A model generated the notes under the pieces. It made no database searches, was not told the DNA's origin, and worked only from the letters and a program-made list of their open reading frames with translations. Of a stretch of 64,000 bases of DNA, positions 1-7,820 are shown one piece after another. How positions within the stretch are numbered: position 1 is the first letter of the stretch; each line of letters opens with the position of its first letter. The stretch is from assembly GCA_964520785.1 (NCBI GenBank), contig CAZFQG010000005.1, forward strand, positions 1 to 64,000, given 5' to 3'. The stretch comes from CAZFQG01 sp964520785 (GTDB lineage: Bacteria > Planctomycetota > Planctomycetia > Pirellulales > Thermoguttaceae). Position numbers and translations under genes: made by a program.

Positions 1-27
1 ATCTTGATCAACGTGATGCTCATCCAT
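1..27 (-). CDS. start of an unknown gene running off the left edge
   Basis: On the minus strand an ATG at 27-25 opens a frame reading MDEHHVDQD before the window ends. It is preceded by a good ribosome-binding site, AAGGGAG at 41-35, with 7 bases of spacing. A near-consensus promoter (71-99, minus) lies just upstream. Only nine codons are visible, so nothing can be said about the product. Confidence 0.4.
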
Positions 28-70
28 TTGTTGACTCCCTTTGTGTTAGAGAGGATTTGACTGCGTATGT

Positions 71-99
71 ATTGTAATCGGGGGACTTATCGCGTGCAA
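71..99 (-). promoter_or_regulatory. candidate sigma70-type promoter for the leftward gene
   Basis: Read on the minus strand, TTGCAC (99-94) and TACAAT (76-71) are separated by exactly 17 bases. Each differs from the consensus hexamer at one position. It would start RNA at about position 64 and give a short leader before the ATG at 27. This is sequence inference only. Confidence 0.5.
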
Positions 100-112
100 C
101 ACACCCATAGCT

Positions 113-132
113 GAATTCCAATTACGGAATTC
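113..132. promoter_or_regulatory. perfect inverted repeat, candidate operator
   Basis: GAATTCC (113-119) and GGAATTC (126-132) are exact reverse complements around a 6-base centre. The element sits 11 bases before the ATG of an HTH regulator (144) and upstream of the divergent leftward promoter at 71-99. Small HTH regulators commonly bind such repeats to control themselves and a divergent partner, so it is a plausible autoregulatory operator. Confidence 0.45.
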
Positions 133-143
133 GAGACACTATC

Positions 144-572
144 ATGACTCTCCACCTCCAACAACCCAAACGGGCGTCCGAGGAGAAGACCGAGGCCGTC
201 TTTGAGCAGTTCAATTGCCGACAGTTTGTTTTGGACCTGAAGCCCGCCCAATTCGATTCGGCCGACGTGAAGCGGCTTCGCGAAGACCTTCAGGTGAGCC
301 GGTCGTTTTTTGCCAGCCTGATCGGGGTGTCGGTCAAGACCGTTCAGGCGTGGGAGCAGGGGAAGAACCGGCCGCAGCCGGTGGCCGCGCGGTTCATGGA
401 GGAGATTCCGGGAATCCGTTGGAATCGCCACCGTCGGCCGATTGCCGGCGTCTTTCCCGCGTCTCGGAGAGACGCGGCTACGTGGTCCCGTTCGGCCGCC
501 GGGACCTACCGATCCGGCGGCGCCTTCAAGCGAGAGGTGGGCGGGCGATTTCTCGTTCTTTCTGGTGTCTGA
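144..572 (+). CDS. HTH (Xre/HigA-like) regulator with aberrant C-terminus
   Basis: The first ~90 residues form a compact DNA-binding protein. After a polar start, VKRLREDLQVSRSFFASLIG followed by VSVKTVQAWEQGKNRPQP is a canonical Cro/C1-type helix-turn-helix like that of HigA antitoxins. Relatives normally end soon after the following ARFMEEI segment. Here the frame runs on through ~50 arginine- and glycine-rich residues that overlap a palindromic repeat (458-476), so the natural C-terminus seems to have been lost by insertion or frameshift. No clear Shine-Dalgarno precedes 144; the start is chosen because the conserved region begins there and the 113-132 repeat lies just upstream. No HigB-type toxin is visible beside it. 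Confidence 0.6.
   Translation: MTLHLQQPKRASEEKTEAVFEQFNCRQFVLDLKPAQFDSADVKRLREDLQVSRSFFASLIGVSVKTVQAWEQGKNRPQPVAARFMEEIPGIRWNRHRRPIAGVFPASRRDAATWSRSAAGTYRSGGAFKREVGGRFLVLSGV
458..476. repeat. palindromic repeat (REP-like) in the HTH gene
   Basis: CGCGTCTC (458-465) and GAGACGCG (469-476) are exact reverse complements around GGA. It resembles dispersed palindromic elements and lies where the HTH gene stops looking like its family. Confidence 0.5.
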
Positions 573-591
573 GTTCGTTTAATGGAGAGAC

Positions 592-610
592 GGCGAGGGG
601 TTGCCTCGCC
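592..610. repeat. palindromic repeat
   Basis: GGCGAGG (592-598) and CCTCGCC (604-610) pair perfectly around GGTTG. No run of T follows, so it is more likely a dispersed palindrome than an intrinsic terminator. Confidence 0.4.
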
Positions 611-719
611 AGGGAGGTGCTCGGTACAATATCATCAGCCGGGGCTACCGGACCATGGCGAGGCACGTCAACCTACCCTTCGAGCGGGTAAATTTGACGT
701 CTTCGCCAGGACCCACCCT

Positions 720-740
720 AACAGCCCGTTGAACGAAAAA
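720..740 (+). repeat. dispersed AACAGSCYGTT-type repeat, copy 1
   Basis: AACAGCCCGTTGAACGAAAA is close to the motif at 1176-1191 and to the arms of the inverted repeat at 1306-1327. Together they bracket the toxin-antitoxin relic and the tRNA gene. Confidence 0.4.
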
Positions 741-757
741 GCCAGGAACCGACACGT

Positions 758-846
758 ATGACGACGAAACAGCGGATGAAAGAAGTGATCGGGGCGCAGC
801 CCGACGACGCGAGCATTTGCGGGACTTCGCGGAGTACATGCAATGA
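758..846 (+). pseudogene. VapB-type antitoxin relic
   Basis: From ATG 758 the frame reads MTTKQRMKEVIGAQPDDAS, the N-terminus expected of small antitoxins paired with PIN toxins. It then loses sense. A plausible C-terminal end, EHLRDFAEYMQ followed by a stop, lies in another frame at 811-846, so the middle has been deleted and the two ends are out of register. The TGA at 844-846 overlaps the toxin ATG at 843, the usual coupled arrangement of such pairs, which supports this reading. Confidence 0.5.
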
Positions 847-1001
847 CCGTGTTGCTCGACACGCACGCGCTTCTGTGGCTTGTTCTCGATGATGCGAAGT
901 TGAGTATTCCGGCGAAGACGCTCCTCGAAGATCCGGCAACGGTCGCCCTCGTCAGTGTTGACGACGCACTGGATACGTACGGGGTGGATAGACGGTGGTA
1001 G
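843..1001 (+). pseudogene. VapC-type PIN toxin relic with internal deletion
   Basis: The frame encodes only 52 residues. It begins MTVLLDTHALLWLVLDD, the N-terminal strand and first catalytic Asp of PIN ribonuclease toxins, and ends DDALDTYGVDRRW, the typical last segment of the same family. About 75 residues carrying the remaining acidic catalytic residues are missing, yet the reading frame is kept. The junction lies in LVSVDD, where both original flanks would have had similar LVS-type sequence, suggesting deletion between short direct repeats. The product cannot form a complete active site. It is coupled to the antitoxin relic by a 4-base overlap. Confidence 0.65.
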
Positions 1002-1085
1002 AGGAGGTCATTCCCCTTGCCCCGGCAAATCCGCGAGTCTACTCTTGAGTTCCGTGGCAAAACCCTCGACTGCCGGTTCCGAAGC

Positions 1086-1167
1086 GGATGGGGAGGGATT
1101 CGAACCCCCGGAGCTTGCGCTCAACGGTTTTCAAGACCGTCGCCTTAGTCCACTCGGCCACCCATCC
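1086..1167 (-). tRNA. tRNA-Ser (UGA anticodon)
   Basis: On the minus strand GGATGGG (1167-1161) pairs with CCCATCC at the 3' end as the acceptor stem. The D arm contains GCCGAGTGGACTAAGGC. The anticodon arm is ACGGT-CTTGAAA-ACCGT with anticodon TGA. The long variable arm is a GAGC/GCTC stem capped by GCAA, as expected for serine tRNA, and the T arm has GGTTCGAATCC. The length is 82 nt and CCA is not encoded. It sits beside a toxin-antitoxin relic and dispersed repeats, a typical insertion neighbourhood. Confidence 0.95.
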
Positions 1168-1175
1168 GGTCGTCT

Positions 1176-1191
1176 AACAGGCTGTTGAAAA
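1176..1191 (+). repeat. dispersed AACAGSCYGTT-type repeat, copy 2
   Basis: AACAGGCTGTTGAAAA lies 8 bases beyond the tRNA gene and shares AACAGGCTG with the right arm at 1319-1327. Confidence 0.4.
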
Positions 1192-1305
1192 GGTCAATCC
1201 GGGACTTCTTCAACCTCGCTCAGTGTGGCCCGAGAGGCCACGAAGCTCGCATATCGGCTGATTTTTTAAATCAACGGACATGTGGGGAATTTCCTGTTTC
1301 CCGCG

Positions 1306-1327
1306 CAGCCTGTTTTTTAACAGGCTG
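1306..1327. repeat. inverted repeat of the AACAGGCTG element
   Basis: CAGCCTGTT (1306-1314) and AACAGGCTG (1319-1327) pair perfectly around TTTT. With copies at 720 and 1176 this marks a small family of repeats around tRNA-Ser. Confidence 0.5.
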
Positions 1328-1383
1328 CCAACGGTAGGGCGCACTCGACGTCCAAGCAGTTCAGTATACCGGACCTTGTATAT

Positions 1384-1410
1384 GAAAAGAACCCCCCCGC
1401 GACGGTGGGG
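1384..1410 (-). terminator. possible intrinsic terminator of the lipoprotein gene
   Basis: Read on the minus strand, CCCC (1410-1407) and GGGG (1398-1395) can pair around an 8-base loop, followed by GGGTTCTTTT. It starts 15 bases after the end of the lipoprotein gene. The stem is short, so the call is weak. Confidence 0.35.
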
Positions 1411-1424
1411 TATATGCAGCCGTG

Positions 1425-2150
1425 TCAGCGCAGGGCCGCTCTGGCCGCCTGGCTACGCCGTCTGGCGAGTTGAGTATCCGCATCTGAGTTGGCCGGCGGC
1501 GCGAATATCCACGCCGATTCGGCTTCCGGCTTCGCCAGACGCCGCGGTTCCGCCGGAGTTGTCTCGCCCGAGGAGTCGGGCTTGGGAGAAGGAATAACCT
1601 CCGGTTCCGCAAGCGTCGCATGCGGCGAACGAAGGTCGGACGCGCCGGACGAGGAACCGTGAGAACTCCCTACGCCGCTGAGACTGGGGCCTCTGGGTGA
1701 GAAGGCCGGTTTCGTGGGTACTGGATGGAATCGCGGATGGTGCCCATAGTCAATACACGACTCTTCCAGGGCTGGAGTCGGGTGAATAGGCGAGTTTGGC
1801 GCTTTGGCGCATCCGGCGTGTCCGCAAGGCGTTGCGCCACAAGATACATCCGAGCAAGGATTTCCGCCACAGGCATTCAAACCGCATGCGTCGGGATCGC
1901 CGGGGGGACCGCAAGGGGACCAAGGAGTTTGATAGCGCGCGTTGTGACCGGCCATCCAAGGAATCCGATTTACCTCGAAGGACCAATCCCCCCGAAGAAT
2001 CAGCCCGTGTCGAGGGTTGATTCGCGAGCATCCGCAAAGTGAGATCGCGAGAATACCCACCGTCGCGATCCGAAGGGCCGCTCGGCGATTCCTCGCGCTG
2101 AAAGCGGACTGGGGCTCGGCTTGGTCTCGGGGTCTCAAACAGTCTTTCAT
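1425..2150 (-). CDS. cysteine-rich secreted lipoprotein, unknown function
   Basis: 241 residues. After a charged N-terminus a hydrophobic stretch, RIATVGILAISLCGCS, ends in a lipobox-like LCGC, so the mature protein should be lipid-anchored. A HGLILRGDWSFEVNRIPW motif follows, of a kind I associate with small planctomycete lipoproteins. Next comes a Cys/Gly/Pro segment at about residues 75-115 (CGPPGDPDACGLNACGGNPC and onwards), then a low-complexity Ser/Pro/Glu tail. The Cys spacing could hold disulfides or a metal; I recognise no catalytic domain. It is divergent from the TPR gene at 2497. Homologues with the same Cys pattern would confirm it. Confidence 0.6.
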   Translation of the reverse strand: MKDCLRPRDQAEPQSAFSARNRRAALRIATVGILAISLCGCSRINPRHGLILRGDWSFEVNRIPWMAGHNARYQTPWSPCGPPGDPDACGLNACGGNPCSDVSCGATPCGHAGCAKAPNSPIHPTPALEESCIDYGHHPRFHPVPTKPAFSPRGPSLSGVGSSHGSSSGASDLRSPHATLAEPEVIPSPKPDSSGETTPAEPRRLAKPEAESAWIFAPPANSDADTQLARRRSQAARAALR

Positions 2151-2496
2151 GGCTGGGCCATCGCGGTACGCTCGGTACGGGGATGCTCACTTTTTCTCAG
2201 GGTGGCGAAAACGCTTCCGGAAGCGGCAATGGTCGGAATCACCCACCTACCCAAATTCAGTATCGGCCCCTTCCATCGATTCGATTAAAATAATCGGTAA
2301 TCTCGTTATTTCTCGCGGCGTTTGGGCAGTTTGACAAGTGTGCCTTGGCCATTCGAGTGTACGAGCTTGCCACAAGTTCCCCCCATTACTATGCTTTGAA
2401 ATGGAGGCGGCCCGTGCGGACGAATCGCAAGCGATTGGCGTTCTTCGGCAACTTTTTTGTGGCGGGCCGTGTTCATTGACCTTAGGAGTCCCCTTG
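2151..2496. other. divergent intergenic region
   Basis: 346 bases between the leftward lipoprotein gene and the rightward TPR gene. It is more AT-rich around 2281-2330 than its flanks. I find no convincing -35/-10 pair; TTGACA at 2331-2336 lacks a suitable -10. The only clear signal is the ribosome-binding site TAGGAG just before 2497. Confidence 0.4.
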
Positions 2497-5400
2497 ATGC
2501 ATCATAAGAGAATTGTAAAGTTTTCTCTTTTATTATTATTTTACTGCTTTACTTTTACCGTCTTGGGTGTGGAGGAGTCCGCCAAGTTTCTGGAGGGACT
2601 GCGAGACCGCGGCTTGAACGACATCGCGATCGAGTATCTGGAGCAGATGCGGACGGACCCTTTGTGTCCCGAAGAATTCAGGAAAACGATTGAATATGAG
2701 TTGGGGAAGACGCTGGTCGCGGACGCGCTGGTGGCGCGGAATACTCGCGATAAGGAGCAGAAACTGAGCCGGGCGAAGGAATCATTCGAATCGTTTCTCA
2801 AGGCGAACCCGGATCACGAACTGGCGGCCAGCGCCGAGATCGAGCTGGCGAACGTCCTGACCCAGCGAGGCAAAGCGCGGGTACTCGCCGCGGAGCGTTC
2901 CGGAACGCCGGCGGCGGAGCGCGGGGCCCTTTTGGAGGAAGCTCGGGGGTTGTACGCCGAGGCGCGTACGTCGCTGGAAAAGGCGGCCGAGGAATATCGC
3001 CAGACCCTCTTGGAATTGCGGGACCAGGGGATCGACAGGTCGCGAACGGCGCTGGTGCGCAAACGGGAGCAATTGCAGCTCGATTTCGTTCAAACACGGC
3101 TGCAGTTGGCGACGGTGGCTTACGAGATCGCGAAGACCTATCCGCCGGAGAGCGACGAATTCAAGACGAAGATGCAGTCCGCGGCCGACCTTTATCGCGA
3201 GTTGTTCGAAAACTACGGCCGGATGATCGCGGCGTTTTATGCGCGGCTTTGGGAGGGACGCTGCTACAAGGAATTGGGCGACAAGAAGAAGGCGATCGCG
3301 ATTCTCAACGAGATTCTCGTTCAGCCGGATGAACCTCCGGCATTTCGCCGCCTGAAGAACAAGGGCATGGTTCTCTATTTGCAGACCTGCATGCTTCCGG
3401 GGACCGAGCTGGCCGATTACAAGTTGGCGGCGGAGAGGGCGCTGGCTTGGGAGGAATCGGCCAGACCCGACGAGGAGCTGAGCGAGGACGGTCAGGCGAT
3501 CAAGTACCTTGGCGGCGTCGCGGCGCTGGAATACGCGAGGCTTCTGGAGAAGAACGACCCGGATCGGGCCAAGGCGCTGAAGATGGCCCGGCGCGAGTTC
3601 AATTTCGTCGCCAAGGAGTATGGCGAATACAAGCAAGAAGCGCAGCGGAGGCTGATGGATCCGCTGCTGCGCGATCCGGACGCGGAGTTGGCCGAACCGG
3701 GGAGTTTCCACGAGGCGAGGGACCGCGCCAAGAGCGAGTTGGACAAAATGACCGCCGCCCAGACGATGATCTCCATGGAGGCGGCCGAAGGGAACGGGGA
3801 GAAGACTTCGGAGTATCGAGACCAGATGAACGAGGCGCGGATCGCGGCGACGCATTACTTCCGCATGGCGTTGGAGATGCGCGAATCGGAAACGCCGCTC
3901 GACGAAATCAACGTCGTGCGATACTATCTGTCCTATCTCCACTGGCTCGCCGAAGAGCCCTTCCGCGCCGCCGTCATGGGAGAATTCGTCGCGCGGAACT
4001 ACCCGAGCAGCCCCGGCGCCAGGCAGAGCGCGAAGATTGCGATGGCGGCGTACGCGGCCATATTCAACGAAGCCGACGATGACGCGGGGCGAGATTTCGC
4101 GACGGACCGGATGTTTGATATCGCCGATTACATCACGCGACGTTGGCCGGACGGCCCGGAGGCGGAGGAAGCGCTCGTCATGCTGGTGCGGACGGCCGTC
4201 GCCGGAGACAAGATCGACCAGGCCCTGGCCGCGCTGCCGAAGATTCCCGAGATTTCTCCCAAACGCGCGGAAACGGAAACGCTCGTCGGCAGGTCGCTAT
4301 GGGCGCGGCATCTTCAGACGGCAAGATTGCCGGAGGACCAAAGGCCGCCGTCGGAGGAGATGGCCTCTCGGCTTTCTTTGGCCAAGGAGCTGCTGCAAGG
4401 GGGAATCTCCCGCCTGCAAGAGGCCAAGGCGCCGGTCGACGCGAACTACTTCGCGGCAATGCTCTCCCTGGCTCAGATTTACCTCAACGACGGTGACGCA
4501 GAGTCGGCCGTCGCCGTCCTCGAAAGGCCGGAATTCGGGCCGCTCGTCCTCGTCGAAGCCGGGAATCCGGTGGTCAAGGAACGGGACTACGAAGTCTCAA
4601 CCTACAAGGCGGCCCTGCGCGCGTTCGTCGCGACCGAGCAACTCGAAAAGGCGGAAAAGACCATGAACTCCTTGGAGACACTCGTCGGCTCCGGGGGGGA
4701 CGCGGAAGCGAGTCGAAAGCTGACGCAAGTCTACATCAGCCTGGGCCGCGAACTGCAGACCACTCTGGAACGTCTCCGCGCCGAGGGGAAGGACGACCAG
4801 GCCAAGAAGGTGGCGGACGGGTTCAATCTCTTCCTCACGCGGATTTCCCGGCGAGCCGAAGGGAATACGTTCAATTCCCTATATTGGGTAGCGGAAACCT
4901 TCATGGGCATGGCCGCCGGGTACGACACCGCCGAGCCGGGTGCGTCACCCGAGGCGAAGGGGTATTACGAAGAGGCGGCCGCCACCTATGAGACGATACT
5001 GGCGAAGATCGACGAAGATCCGGATTTCGCCCCCTCGGCGACGTCGAAAACGGGGTTGCAAGTCCGTCTGGCCGGATGTCACCGCGCGCTGGGCGACTTC
5101 AAGAAGGCGCAGACCCTTCTCGTAAGGATTCTGCTGAAGAGCAACATGATGGTGGATGCTCAAATGGAGGCGGCGTACACGTATCAGGCGTGGGGCGCAG
5201 AGAACCCCGAGGCCTACATGAAAGCCATTCTCGGCGGTCAGAAGGCGAAAAAGGACGGGCAAACCGTCAACGTAATTTGGGGCTGGGGCAAGATCGCCAA
5301 ACTGGTCGCCAGAAACCCCAACCACTCCGACATCTTCCACGAAGCCCGTTACAACCTGGCACTGTGCCGATTCAAGTACGCTCTCTCTCGAAGTGGCGTC

Positions 5401-5568
5401 CAAAAAGCGGAGACCCTCAAGCGCGCCCAGGCCGACATCCTGGCCACGGAGCGGCTCTTTCCCAAACTGGGCGGGCCCGAGTGGCGCACGAAATATGACT
5501 CATTGCTCAAGGCCATCCAGTTGGAAATGGGCGTCAGCGCAACCGGTTTGCCCGAGCGGAATCAGTAA
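2497..5568 (+). CDS. large secreted TPR-repeat protein
   Basis: 1023 residues. The start is set at ATG 2497 because a TAGGAG ribosome-binding site lies 8 bases upstream and the N-terminus then gives a signal peptide (MHHKRIVKFSLLLLFYCF, residues 1-18). The rest is almost wholly alpha-helical with repeated TPR-like helix pairs, for example DIAIEYLEQM, AAELYRELFENYGRMIAAFYARLW-type units and KGYYEEAAATYETIL. Such proteins act as periplasmic or surface scaffolds for other proteins; no enzyme motif is visible. The frame stays open upstream to 2338, but that part is less protein-like. It is followed 67 bases later by a second secreted TPR protein, suggesting one operon. Confidence 0.8.
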   Translation: MHHKRIVKFSLLLLFYCFTFTVLGVEESAKFLEGLRDRGLNDIAIEYLEQMRTDPLCPEEFRKTIEYELGKTLVADALVARNTRDKEQKLSRAKESFESFLKANPDHELAASAEIELANVLTQRGKARVLAAERSGTPAAERGALLEEARGLYAEARTSLEKAAEEYRQTLLELRDQGIDRSRTALVRKREQLQLDFVQTRLQLATVAYEIAKTYPPESDEFKTKMQSAADLYRELFENYGRMIAAFYARLWEGRCYKELGDKKKAIAILNEILVQPDEPPAFRRLKNKGMVLYLQTCMLPGTELADYKLAAERALAWEESARPDEELSEDGQAIKYLGGVAALEYARLLEKNDPDRAKALKMARREFNFVAKEYGEYKQEAQRRLMDPLLRDPDAELAEPGSFHEARDRAKSELDKMTAAQTMISMEAAEGNGEKTSEYRDQMNEARIAATHYFRMALEMRESETPLDEINVVRYYLSYLHWLAEEPFRAAVMGEFVARNYPSSPGARQSAKIAMAAYAAIFNEADDDAGRDFATDRMFDIADYITRRWPDGPEAEEALVMLVRTAVAGDKIDQALAALPKIPEISPKRAETETLVGRSLWARHLQTARLPEDQRPPSEEMASRLSLAKELLQGGISRLQEAKAPVDANYFAAMLSLAQIYLNDGDAESAVAVLERPEFGPLVLVEAGNPVVKERDYEVSTYKAALRAFVATEQLEKAEKTMNSLETLVGSGGDAEASRKLTQVYISLGRELQTTLERLRAEGKDDQAKKVADGFNLFLTRISRRAEGNTFNSLYWVAETFMGMAAGYDTAEPGASPEAKGYYEEAAATYETILAKIDEDPDFAPSATSKTGLQVRLAGCHRALGDFKKAQTLLVRILLKSNMMVDAQMEAAYTYQAWGAENPEAYMKAILGGQKAKKDGQTVNVIWGWGKIAKLVARNPNHSDIFHEARYNLALCRFKYALSRSGVQKAETLKRAQADILATERLFPKLGGPEWRTKYDSLLKAIQLEMGVSATGLPERNQ

Positions 5569-5635
5569 CCCGACCTGCGCACGGTCACCCCGCGAACCCG
5601 ACACGACGGAATCAATCATTCAACAGGAGAGTTTC

Positions 5636-6640
5636 ATGAACGTTCGATGCACGTGCGTTGCCCTCGCGACGGCCGTCGCCGCGGCCGCCTCTTGCGGCGC
5701 CGCCGATTCCATCAAGACGACGAAGATGACTTATATCGGGACGATCAAGAGCACCTCGCCGACCGAAGTTCAGTTCGAACGCGGCGGCACGGTGACGCCG
5801 ATCCCGGTGAACGAGATAATCAACGTCCGTCTGGACGCGGAGCCGAGCGACCTCAACGCCGCGCGGGCGCACGCCGCCGCCGGCCGATACAACGATGCAC
5901 GGGAGTCTCTCGGCAAGATCGATCCGGGGGAGCTGAACCGGGAAGTAACGAAAGCGGAGTTCGACTTTCTCCGGGCATACGTCGATGCCAAGACGGCCCT
6001 GGCCGGATCAGGCGACGTCGCCAAGGCGGGAAGCGCCATGGTGGACTTCACGCGGAATCATCCGCGGAGCTTTCACGTCTTGGAGGCGAACGAGCTGATC
6101 GGGGACCTTCTCGTCGCCGGTGGGAAGTACGACGCGGCGCAGGGCTACTATCGGAAGTTGACGGAGGCGCCCTGGCCGGCGTACCAGACGCGAGCAAAGG
6201 TCCTTCTGGGAAAGGCGGAGTTGGCCCAGGGAAAGATCGCGGAGGCGAAAGCGACATTCCAGTCGATACTGGACTCCGCGGCGGCGGATTCCGAACCGGA
6301 GAAGGTCGCCGCGGAACTAGGGATCGCGCGATGCCTGGCGGCCGAGCAGGACTACGAAGGGGCGATCGAGACCGCGAGGAAGGTTGTCGCCTCGGTGGAC
6401 CCCGAAGACACCGCGTTGAGCGCCCAGGCATACAACGCGCTCGGCACCGCGCTGAATGCGTCCGGAAAAAAACGGGATGCCCTCATCGCGTTTCTCCACG
6501 TCGACGTCCTCTATTTCAACGCGCCGAGCGAGCACGTCGAAGCACTGGAGCACCTCGCCCAATTGTGGACCGACCTCAACCGCCCCGAACAGGCGACGCA
6601 GGCAAAGCAGATTCTGAAGCAAAGGTACAACAGGCAGTGA
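5636..6640 (+). CDS. secreted TPR-repeat protein
   Basis: 334 residues from ATG 5636, preceded by ACAGGAGAG. The N-terminus (MNVRCTCVALATAVAAAASC) is a signal peptide, and AASC could serve as a weak lipobox. A small beta-rich segment (about residues 28-62, YIGTIKSTSPTEVQFERGG and on) precedes TPR-type helix pairs such as AQGYYRKLTEAPWPAYQTRA and IAEAKATFQSIL. It reads as a partner of the larger TPR protein just upstream. The function is probably protein-protein contact in the periplasm; no catalytic residues are visible. Confidence 0.75.
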   Translation: MNVRCTCVALATAVAAAASCGAADSIKTTKMTYIGTIKSTSPTEVQFERGGTVTPIPVNEIINVRLDAEPSDLNAARAHAAAGRYNDARESLGKIDPGELNREVTKAEFDFLRAYVDAKTALAGSGDVAKAGSAMVDFTRNHPRSFHVLEANELIGDLLVAGGKYDAAQGYYRKLTEAPWPAYQTRAKVLLGKAELAQGKIAEAKATFQSILDSAAADSEPEKVAAELGIARCLAAEQDYEGAIETARKVVASVDPEDTALSAQAYNALGTALNASGKKRDALIAFLHVDVLYFNAPSEHVEALEHLAQLWTDLNRPEQATQAKQILKQRYNRQ

Positions 6641-6722
6641 GCAATCCGCGCAAAGACGGTGAACGCACTCGTGCGAGGCCCGTTGCCGGCTGGACCACCA
6701 CTCTTCGCAGAAGGAGGTTTTC

Positions 6723-7820
6723 ATGAAACGTTGCATTCCGTGTTTGATCGCGTTGTTGCTGGCCGCGTCTTACGTCCATGCCGACGGTTACCGGACTTCC
6801 ATCGGTGAGGGAGACGCCCAAATCGCCGTGGTCGTCGTCAAGGGAACGCCCTTCGAGATGGGCAAGCGCCTCGGCGAACTGACGAAGGACGAGACCCGGG
6901 AACTCATCTCGCGGTTCCTGGCCGCTTACACCAAAGGGGACGCGGCCGCCCTTGGCCAACTGGACGCCGCCTGGGCCGCGATGGAGCCCCACGTCGCCGA
7001 GACCTTTCTTGAAGAACTCCGCGGTCTTGCCGAAGGGGCCGAAATGCCCCTCGCCGAGCTGAAACGGGCATACATGATTCCCGTCTTGGCCCCCTATTCG
7101 TGCAGCAGCATCGCCGCGTGGGGGAAGGCGACCGCCGACGGGAAGCTCTACATGACGCGGAACCTCGACTGGAACCTGGCAATCCGCGCCCACGACTTCC
7201 CCTGCATTCAGGTCTTCATCCCGGATGAGGGGATTCCCAGCGTCAACGTCAGCTTCGCCGGGTACACCGGGACGAACACCGGCATGAACGCGAAGGGATT
7301 CGTTCACGCCGAAATGGGGGACTCTCCCGGCCGCGATGCGCCGTACGATTGCGACGGCATTCACTTCACGATCCTCTTCCGCGACATCATGACCCGCGCC
7401 GGTTCGCTTGAAGAGGCCCTGGCCCTCTTCAAGGAGGCGAAACACATCAAGAAATACCACTACGTCTTCGGCGACGGTGCCGCGAAGGCCGGCATCAAGA
7501 TCCGCGCGCATACGCCCAAACCGTTCCAGTATTGGAGCGACAACGACCCGGCGGACGAACTCGCTCCGAACGTCCTCGAAGGGGTCGTCTATCAGGACGA
7601 GGGCCGCGGCGCCTACCGGCCGCTCAAGGAGGCGTGGGGCAAGATCGACGCGGCCACTCTCCAGGACATCGCCAAGGCGATTCCGATCAAGGGGAGCAAC
7701 GTCCTCGACGTCGTCTACAACGGGACCGATTTGGAGTTGTGGGCGTCGTACGCGAAGGGCAAGACCGAAGCCTACCAGCGGCCGTTCGTCCATTTCCGGT
7801 TGAAGGACTATTTGGATTGA
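6723..7820 (+). CDS. C45-type autoproteolytic acyltransferase/hydrolase, secreted
   Basis: 365 residues with a strong ribosome-binding site (AGAAGGAGG) and a signal peptide (MKRCIPCLIALLLAASYVHA). The body matches the acyl-CoA:6-aminopenicillanate acyltransferase-like (peptidase C45, Ntn-hydrolase) family: GTPFEMGKRLGEL early, then YSCSSIAAWG with Cys127 as the likely N-terminal nucleophile released by self-cleavage, and MTRNLDWN downstream. Family members cleave or form amide bonds; the substrate cannot be read from sequence. Its stop overlaps the next gene's TTG start (TTGA), so the two are likely translated together. A distant paralogue lies at 62161-63345. Confidence 0.8.
   Translation: MKRCIPCLIALLLAASYVHADGYRTSIGEGDAQIAVVVVKGTPFEMGKRLGELTKDETRELISRFLAAYTKGDAAALGQLDAAWAAMEPHVAETFLEELRGLAEGAEMPLAELKRAYMIPVLAPYSCSSIAAWGKATADGKLYMTRNLDWNLAIRAHDFPCIQVFIPDEGIPSVNVSFAGYTGTNTGMNAKGFVHAEMGDSPGRDAPYDCDGIHFTILFRDIMTRAGSLEEALALFKEAKHIKKYHYVFGDGAAKAGIKIRAHTPKPFQYWSDNDPADELAPNVLEGVVYQDEGRGAYRPLKEAWGKIDAATLQDIAKAIPIKGSNVLDVVYNGTDLELWASYAKGKTEAYQRPFVHFRLKDYLD

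Noticed and set aside
2331..2360. Promoter with TTGACA -35 upstream of the TPR gene
   Set aside because: No -10-like hexamer exists 16-18 bases downstream.
2782..3942. 386-codon minus-strand frame
   Set aside because: Antisense to the TPR protein; arginine- and leucine-rich shadow without domains.
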